From the NCBI GenBank assembly GCA_030063045.1, contig JAQSEB010000023.1:6014001-6078000 (forward strand): a DNA stretch of 64,000 bases, written 5' to 3'. The translations under genes and the position numbers were made by a program. Positions 57,655-64,000 of the stretch are shown piece by piece (positions within the stretch are counted from its first letter, which is position 1; every line of letters starts with the position of its first letter). Below the pieces are notes generated by a model. It made no database searches and was not told the DNA's origin. It saw only the letters and a program-made list of their open reading frames with translations. Origin of the DNA: Pratylenchus scribneri (Eukaryota > Nematoda > Chromadorea > Rhabditida > Pratylenchidae).

Positions 57655-60600
57655 ATGTTCTGCAAAATTGTCAAAAATTGGCATTTCCTCTTCCTTTGTT
57701 TTTGCTGTTTTTTGGAAGAAATGCAAACAAAAAGTTGGCCAATCGGATAAAAATTTTTTAAAATTTATTTTTTTAGAAGATTTCAAACTTTTAGTTAATT
57801 TTAGTGGAAAAGAGGAGGCGAAAAAATTTTTTGATGAAAAAATTTGTGCAGAAATTGTTACACCATTTGTTAATGGAATTAAAAATGAAGGGGAAGAAAA
57901 AGATGCATGCCAATTATTGCATTCTGATGGAAATATCTACGAAAAATTTGATATTATGACAAAGGGATATGACGACAAAACAAGAGGATATATAAAATTG
58001 CCAACCGATTATATGTTCAGGAAATTATATTTGCAGATACAGAAAAGATAAGGCTTCATAAATTTGTAACTGATAATTAGACCCGGAGTCACATTTTTGG
58101 GACCGAATTTTGAAAATCTTCTGAAAATTTCACCAAATTTTCTGAGTTAGACCACTTTAGAAATGCACATTATTTTGGGAATTTTTTAAAAATGGCTTAT
58201 ATTCTGAAAAGATATTTAAAATTTTTTCCATTTTCATTTTAAAAATCTAGTCAAAATCTAGTGAATTTAAAAATTTGTTTGAATTTTTAAAATAATTTAA
58301 GAATTCTGAGCATTTTCATTATCTTTTAGGACCATATTTTCAATATCTATTCAAAATAGTGTGGAAAAATATTTTCAAAATTACAATCATTTTCAGAATA
58401 TTTCGAGACATTATTTTCAACATCTAGTCAAAATAATATGCAAAAATATTTTTAAAATGCCAATCATTTTCAGAATATTTCGAGAAATAATTTTCATCAT
58501 ATTTACAGGATGAATCAAAATTCTCGCGCATCCGGATCTCGAGAATCCCGGGATCCCGCGCACTCGGAATACCAGGATCTAGCGCATCCGGTTCTCGAGA
58601 ATCCTGGGATCCCGCGCACTTGGGTGTCCCAGGATCTCGAGAATCCCAAGATCCCGCGCACTCGGGAGTCTTGGGACTTCGCGCGAGTCCAAACCCAAAC
58701 GGCTAATACGCCTGAAGCATGCCCTATAGGGGGCAGCAGCCATGTCTCCCCCTTATAAATCTGGGTGCTATATGGGCTGAAGGGTAAAAAAATTTTATGA
58801 GAAGCACACAATAGGAGGAAATAGACAGAGCCATCTCTGATCGTCTAACAGAAATAGTACACATTCTTCCATTTTCAAAATACAATTCTTATTCTGAAAT
58901 TTGGCATATAATTCTGAAAATATACTAAAAAATTTGCGATATTCTCAGAATATTTTAATCAAATTCTCAAAATATCTTGTGAAAATAAGATTTAAAATAA
59001 TTTTCAAAATTAATAAATTCTGAAAATAATCTGAAAATATTTAGCATTTTAGGAAGCATTTTTGGTCAAATTTTCAAAAGATTCTGAAAAAGTATATGAA
59101 AATAGATTTTATAAATTTTTGAATTCTCAAAATGTTCCCAGAATTTTATCTATTTCCAGAATATTTTAGAAGTTGGTATATTTTGAAAATATGAAAAATT
59201 TTGAGTAGATTTTTTTCCTATTATATTCAAAATCTTTTGAATTTTTTTTGACTTTGAATTTTCATAATTTTACTCATTTCAAAAATATTTTGACGATTTA
59301 TATCTTTTCAAAATATTTTGACAATTTTCCCATTTTTACAATATTTTGAGAATTACATCAAATTTTAAAAATATTTTTGCATCTATTTTTTTGTGACTCC
59401 GGGGAGATTAGAGCCTGGATTTATATTCAAATAGATTTATGAAATTTTTAGGCATAAAATATTGACACAAAATAGTAAAATATTGATGAAAATTTGAAAA
59501 ACATTATTGACAAAAACTGTTCAAAAATTTCCAAAAAATATAACGAAATATTAATATAAATATTCACGGCTAAAAAATAGCAAAATATTGATGAAATTGA
59601 TATAAAAATTCATGGTGGTTTTGAAGTTATTTTAGGTTCAAAAAATTTTGATTACAATAAAAATGCGGGCCTTATTAATAATAATGATAAGCTATAAAGC
59701 GCTATTATTTTTATGCCAATTAATTTTTAATTTGTATTTTTGTTGTATTAAGTCATTGACATAGTCATTAAAGAAAATATCGATTTTATGAATTTGGATT
59801 AGAGATTGGTTTTGATTAGGTTTATGGCCAAAAATAGCGGGGAAAAATTTACAGCAAAAATTAATGGCCTAAAAGTAGTAGTGTATGATTATTAGAGAGC
59901 GGATTTATATGCACGAAAAAGTGCCAAAATATGCAAATTTAGAAAAAATTTCTTAAAATATGTAAATTTTAATAAAATTTGCCCAAAAATATGCAATTTT
60001 TCGATTTTTATTACATTTTTGAAGGACAATTTTTTAGAGTTGAAGGGAGTCGGTTAACCGAACCGAAACCGAAACCGAAAACCGGGTTTTTTGGGCCAAA
60101 AACCGAAACCGAAAACCGGGGTTCGAAAACCGGTAAAACCGAAAACCGGGGGTCCAAACCGATCGGTTTATCGGTTTTTAGATTTGCCCTGAGGGCCAAT
60201 TTTTGGTTAAAACTATGCCTTGAAGAGCCATTTTTTACTAAAAATTTTCCTTAGCGGGGCATTTTTGGCTTAAAATTTTTAGAAAGCATTTTTGGTAAAA
60301 AATTTTTCCCTATCGGGCAATTTTCGACTAAAATTTCCCGCTTTCAGTCATTTTTGGCTGATTCCCTTAGCGGAGCACATTATGGTTTAAATTTTCTCCT
60401 TATTGTGTCATTTTGGCATTGTGCAAGGCAATATTTGACTACTTTTCTCCCTACGGGGCTATTTTTACTCAAATTTTTCTATTATTAGGTGCTCATTTTT
60501 AGATAAAATTCTTTTATATCAGACCTTTTTTGTTCTAATTTTTCCCTGCGGGGCAATTTTCAATAATTTTTCCCTTTGAAGCCATTTTCATTTAAACGGA

Positions 60601-63060
60601 CCCAGAAAAAAAAAAATAAAAATTGAAGAAGAAAATATTGAAAACGATTTTTGTTTGATTTTTTTACGATTTTTTTATGAAAAATTAAATTTTTTAAATT
60701 TTTTAGGCCGTTTTTTCAAAAAACCGAAAAACCGGAAAACCGAAACCGAAAACCGAGAATTTTTACAAACCGAAACCGAAAACCGACATTGGAAAACCGG
60801 TAAAACCGAAAACCGGTACCCCCGGTTTAAAACCGACTCCCTCCAACTCTACAATTTTTGCCAAAAAAGTGCCAAAATATGCAATTGATATAAATATATG
60901 CAATTTCATAAAAATCCGCTCTCTAATGATTATGTACTAATTTTTGGCTAAACCAATCCATGTTAAATTACTCAATGTGATTTTGTCTATTTTGTGTCAA
61001 ATAATGCTTAATTAATATAAAATTTATTTAACAACTTGGAAAACTGAAGAAGAAAAAGCTGAAGTGCAATGCAATTTTGATTTGCACCGGTTTCGAATTT
61101 TATTAGAATTGTACAAACAATTTGCCGAAAAAGAGTGGATTAATAGGGAAAATGGCTTCGAGAATGTATTTGAATTGGCCAATGAGCATATACTAAAATG
61201 GTTCGATGGGACAACAGGAGAAAGGGATTCGGATTCATTCAAATTATTTATGCGTCAAAGATTGGAAGGGGTAATTTCATTGAAAATTGGGGGAAAAGCG
61301 GAGAAGTCATTTCATCAACATCAACAGCAGCAGCAGTCAATTTTGGGGAATGAGGAAAGAAATGATGGGGGAAATGAAGAAATTAGGCATGAAAAACGCC
61401 CAATGGACGAGGGAGAGGAAGATAAAGTTAAAGTTTATCAAAGGAAGAAAAAAGCTCGCAACAAAAGTGGAGGAGGTAATTTGTTTTGGAAATTCATCTT
61501 TGATGTATTTCTGAATTTTGCATAAGCTAAAATAAGTATTCATAAATTTTTCATATCAATTTCTGTGGAATATTTTAAATATCAAAATAATTTATGATAT
61601 CTAATAATAGGTTAGAAAGTCCTCTGTTGGTCAAAAAAAGCGATTCTGACCAAAAAACGAAAAGTGTTCGATTTTCACCTATTGTGATATTCTTGATCAA
61701 ATTTTTTTTTGAAATTTCTAATCAAATCCGACTAATTCTTTTTTAAATCAATTCACATTCTACGTTAGGATTTGTTTATTGTTTTCATTTTCATCATCAT
61801 CAGATAAAATAAAACCTAATTAATTTTTTGTCAGGAAAACACAAAAAAATTTCTGAAATTCGACTAAATGCGGGCGAAGAACAAAAAGAAGACAAAGGCA
61901 AAGGAAAAATGCATATTTTTGAAAGTGGTGAAGTATTGGCAAAAAATACCAATAGTAAATTTTTTATCAAAATTTAGTGAATATTATTTTTATGACCTGT
62001 AAAATGTCCTAAAATTGGTCAATTTTAATTTTTAAAAATTGAAAATCTATCGATTAAAAAGATTCCCATAATTAATTATTTTTAGCAGAAAATCCATTTG
62101 CCTTAAAATTGGACCGGGAAGAGTCATTTGAAGTTCAACAGAATATTGTGGATATTATGAAAATATTTTGGCCAGATATGAAAGATGGCAGGGAAGATCC
62201 GCTCAAATTGCTTTATAAAGTTGATAATTTTGCAAATTATAAATCATTTTTGCTTAAAAGTGGATCGCCAAAGGTTGATGAACTAATGAAGAGCATTAAG
62301 AATAATTTGATCAATGATGGCTTCAATCCAGGTACGAATTGAAAATTGGGTCAATTAAAAGGTGTCGTGGGACGTTTCAATGCTTGCTGGAGCCATTCTT
62401 TTAGATAGGAGGCATACCTTATAAATTTGGATTTGGATAAAATTACTTTTCATAAATTGCTTTCTGTGATTTCGAATATTTTTCTTGAGCACTAATTTGG
62501 CATCTATTTTAATAAAAATATTCCGGAAAATAGGCGGAATTAATTATTTCTGTTAAAACTTTCCAACAGGCGGAACAAAATTATTTCCGGTTAATATAAA
62601 TTCACATATTTTAAAATTCCCAAAATGAGATAAGGCTATTTTTAGACGATTTTTAGGGCTTTTAAATTGTATGACTACTGAATTGATTGTTTCCTTTTTT
62701 ATCCATTACCAAAAAGAATGGCATCGCAGCTACTCAATCATTCTTTTTTTCATAATAATCGCAAAAATCGAAATTATTTATAGTAGTTAGAAAAAACCAC
62801 ATAATTAAAAAATAAAAATTATAAATTAAAGTTTTTTCTTTTGTTTAGAGGATCGCCATCTTGATTTGTGTTTATGTTGGTCAATGCTTTCTATTGGGCG
62901 ACAAATAATATCCGGCCTTAATAAAATGGGAATTGAGATTGATACTTGGGGATGGAATATTATCGTGCTAGCAATTAAATCAATTGAAAATTGGGCAAGC
63001 AAAATGAATTTGCCAACAAATGATTTGGCGGAGGCAATTCAAATCAAAATTATCAATTAA
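57655..63060 (+). CDS. Modular secreted family, gene 3 (signal peptide + A, or B-E-C-D)
   Basis: Signal-peptide exon 57655-57733 (MFCKIVKNWHFLFLCFCCFL). Module A 57777-58051 (EEAKKFFDEKICAEIVTPF ... LYLQIQKR, stop). Module B 61050-61475, E 61835-61954, C 62086-62331, D 62849-63060 (SMLSIGRQIISGLNKMGIE ... LAIKSIENWASKM). Every junction is phase 1; via B-E-C-D the protein has about 360 residues. Module E (GKHKKISEIRLNAGEEQKED) has no counterpart seen in gene 2. The A-to-B gap of 3 kb is filled by two large TIR elements, one of them hit by a third. Family and function unknown; the signal peptide argues for secretion, while the Lys/Glu-rich B tail could act as a nuclear or charge-rich segment after delivery (inference). 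Confidence 0.72.
58082..59404. mobile_element. TIR element with CCCGGAGTCAC ends and TTTCAAAATATTTTG arms
   Basis: CCCGGAGTCACATTTTT faces TTTGTGACTCCGGG. Arms are loose arrays of ATTTTCAGAATATTTCGAG-like units, inverted on the right. Flanks TAATTAGA and AGATTAGA agree at 6 of 8 bases. The centre has a GC-rich tandem repeat (58515-58700). Located between modules A and B of gene 3. Confidence 0.7.
58515..58700. repeat. GC-rich tandem repeat CTCGAGAATCC..GATCCCGCGCACT
   Basis: Three imperfect units of roughly 60 bases, each with TCTCGAGAATCC and GATCCCGCGCACT, rich in small palindromes. It is the core of the surrounding TIR element. Confidence 0.75.
59893..60925. mobile_element. hAT-like element with AAATATGCAA arms, host of a nested element
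   Basis: Ends TAGAGAGCGGATTT and exact inverse; exact 8-bp duplication ATGATTAT (59885-59892, 60926-60933). Arms repeat CAAAATATGCAAATTT. Most of its length is the element 60035-60851 inserted into it. Confidence 0.92.
60035..60851. mobile_element. hAT-like element with AACCGAAACCG arms (817 bp), nested
   Basis: Ends TAGAGTTGAAGGGAGTCGG / inverse of TAGAGTTGGAGGGAGTCGG, exact 8-bp duplication CAATTTTT (60027-60034, 60852-60859). Arms are AACCGAAACCGAAAACCGG arrays. The centre has tandem ATTTTTCCCT..CGGGGC(A/C)ATTTTTGG(C/A) core units. Same termini as 23714-24556 with a different arm repeat. Confidence 0.92.
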
Positions 63061-63441
63061 ATTCCTTTACATCACATATATATATATGCTTTTACATTTT
63101 TATTTATACCCGCCAGAGTTTGATGGTACATAACATATACGTATGAGAATAAATATGTCACCATGATGAATTCCTTTGATTATGAGCAAAAGTAATCATT
63201 TTAATTCATCTATGTTTTTTTTATAAATTATTATTCATTCTTTTTAAAAATATTAATTGAAATTTGCAAAAAAAAAGGAAAATTAAGTATTATTATAGAA
63301 TTGGTTTTAAATAATTTGATTAATATCAAATTTGAATTTGTATTTATTTTTTCATTCTAAATTAATTCAACAATTAAAAAGCAAAAAAGTTCACTTTTGT
63401 TGTACAAATTTTGCTGGAGGCAATTTAACGATGAGTGGATA

Positions 63442-63820
63442 AGCCTGTCGTACAGTCGATCGCGCTCGCGCTCGGGGTTTTCGCTCGAGCCCGCGCTCGA
63501 ACAAAGACTGTACGGACATCAACAAACCCGAGCTCGAGCTCCGAGCGTGGGCTCCGAGCGCGAGCGATTCAAATATTTTGAATTCGATCGCGGTCGTCGC
63601 TCGGGTCTGTTCGAGCGAAAACCCCGAGCGACTGTACGAATACGAACCCATTTCGAGCGCCGAGCGCGAGCGCCGACCCCGAGCTCCGAGCTCGAGCTCC
63701 GATCGCGAGCGACTGTACGAACCCAATTCGAGCTCCGAGCGCGATCGAAAATTTACTCTCTCATTTTCATGTTATCTTTTCAAACCCCGAGCGCGAGTGC
63801 GAGCGACTGTACGACGGGCT
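63442..63820. mobile_element. TIR element with GAGCGCGAGC arms
   Basis: GCCTGTCGTACAGTCG faces CGACTGTACGACGGGC. The interior is an inverted array of CGAGCGCGAGCGAC / GAGCTCGAGCTCCGAGC units, strongly GC-rich. Arg/Ser/Glu-rich open frames in five frames are artefacts. No clean target duplication found. Confidence 0.75.
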
Positions 63821-63949
63821 ATAGTCTCCAAATTGCGCCATTGCCTTTTGAATTTGCGATTTTGGATGCTTAATTGAATATGTTTTGCCAATCACTCTGG
63901 CACAGCAGCATTTTTAAAAATTTCTCCTCATCGCTCATCCATAATCCAA

Positions 63950-64000
63950 GGCCAGATATGAACGATGGGAAGGAAAATTCACTGAATTTGCTTTATGACG
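63950..64000 (+). CDS. Start of another module C copy (truncated 5')
   Basis: From 63951 the sequence reads PDMNDGKENSLNLLYD, matching the middle of module C of genes 2 and 3. The first ~30 codons of C are absent: the upstream bases do not match and lack the FQVQQNIVDI segment. Probably a broken family copy; it continues beyond the window. Confidence 0.6.

Noticed and set aside
58510..58811. Frames of 82-98 codons over the CTCGAGAATCC repeats
   Set aside because: Tandem-repeat artefact within a TIR element.
63391..63877. Arg/Ser/Glu-rich frames of 99-158 codons
   Set aside because: Open in several frames on both strands because of the GAGCGC arm repeats of a TIR element.

Overview
This window is nuclear DNA from a eukaryote. 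It is very AT-rich, its genes are split by many GT-AG introns (one as short as 45 bases, others several kb swollen by repeats), and its conserved proteins are animal-type: ACAP, FUT8, a PDZRN-type C-terminus, a C-type lectin and a J-domain protein. The many small genes for secreted proteins, a likely GC-AG intron and the intron style suggest a tylenchid, perhaps cyst-forming, plant-parasitic nematode. The taxon is an inference. No gene here is diagnostic of a genus.

Layout. 1-3.9 kb: minus-strand ACAP (BAR, PH and ArfGAP), running off the left edge. 4.4-23.7 kb: a head-to-tail duplication of about 9.65 kb (4395-14040 and 14041-23685), nearly identical between copies. Each unit holds a minus-strand gene for a secreted protein of about 471 residues, a small unknown minus-strand 3' gene end and the first three exons of a plus-strand PDZRN-like gene. 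Only the right copy joins the remaining exons, up to 28237. 29.0-30.1 kb: Ala/Arg-rich secreted protein (minus). 31.6-32.8 kb: secreted C-type lectin (minus). 35.5-44.9 kb: FUT8 core fucosyltransferase (plus), with introns full of repeat elements. 46.1-63.1 kb: a secreted gene family built from exchangeable phase-1 exons (three genes plus fragments, another copy starting at the right edge). Inside that region lie a J-domain gene and a small neighbour that share a cysteine-rich tail.

Two themes stand out. First, the secreted family at 46-64 kb: signal-peptide exon plus modules called here A, B, E, C and D. Every internal splice junction checked is phase 1, so any exon can join any other in frame. 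Module A ends in a conserved stop, so it can only be a terminal exon that excludes B-D. This looks like a locus able to make new secreted proteins by exon exchange. Second, the non-coding DNA is packed with non-autonomous TIR elements. Several have exact 8-bp target-site duplications, as hAT elements do. Their arms are arrays of short tandem repeats whose unit differs from family to family, while a common core repeat of about 30 bp around AAAATGGCC..GCGAAAAATTTTAGCT recurs in many of them. Two are nested hAT-in-hAT insertions and one is only 63 bp long.

All exon boundaries were worked out by hand from reading frame, splice-site dinucleotides and phase; no alignment or expression data were used.
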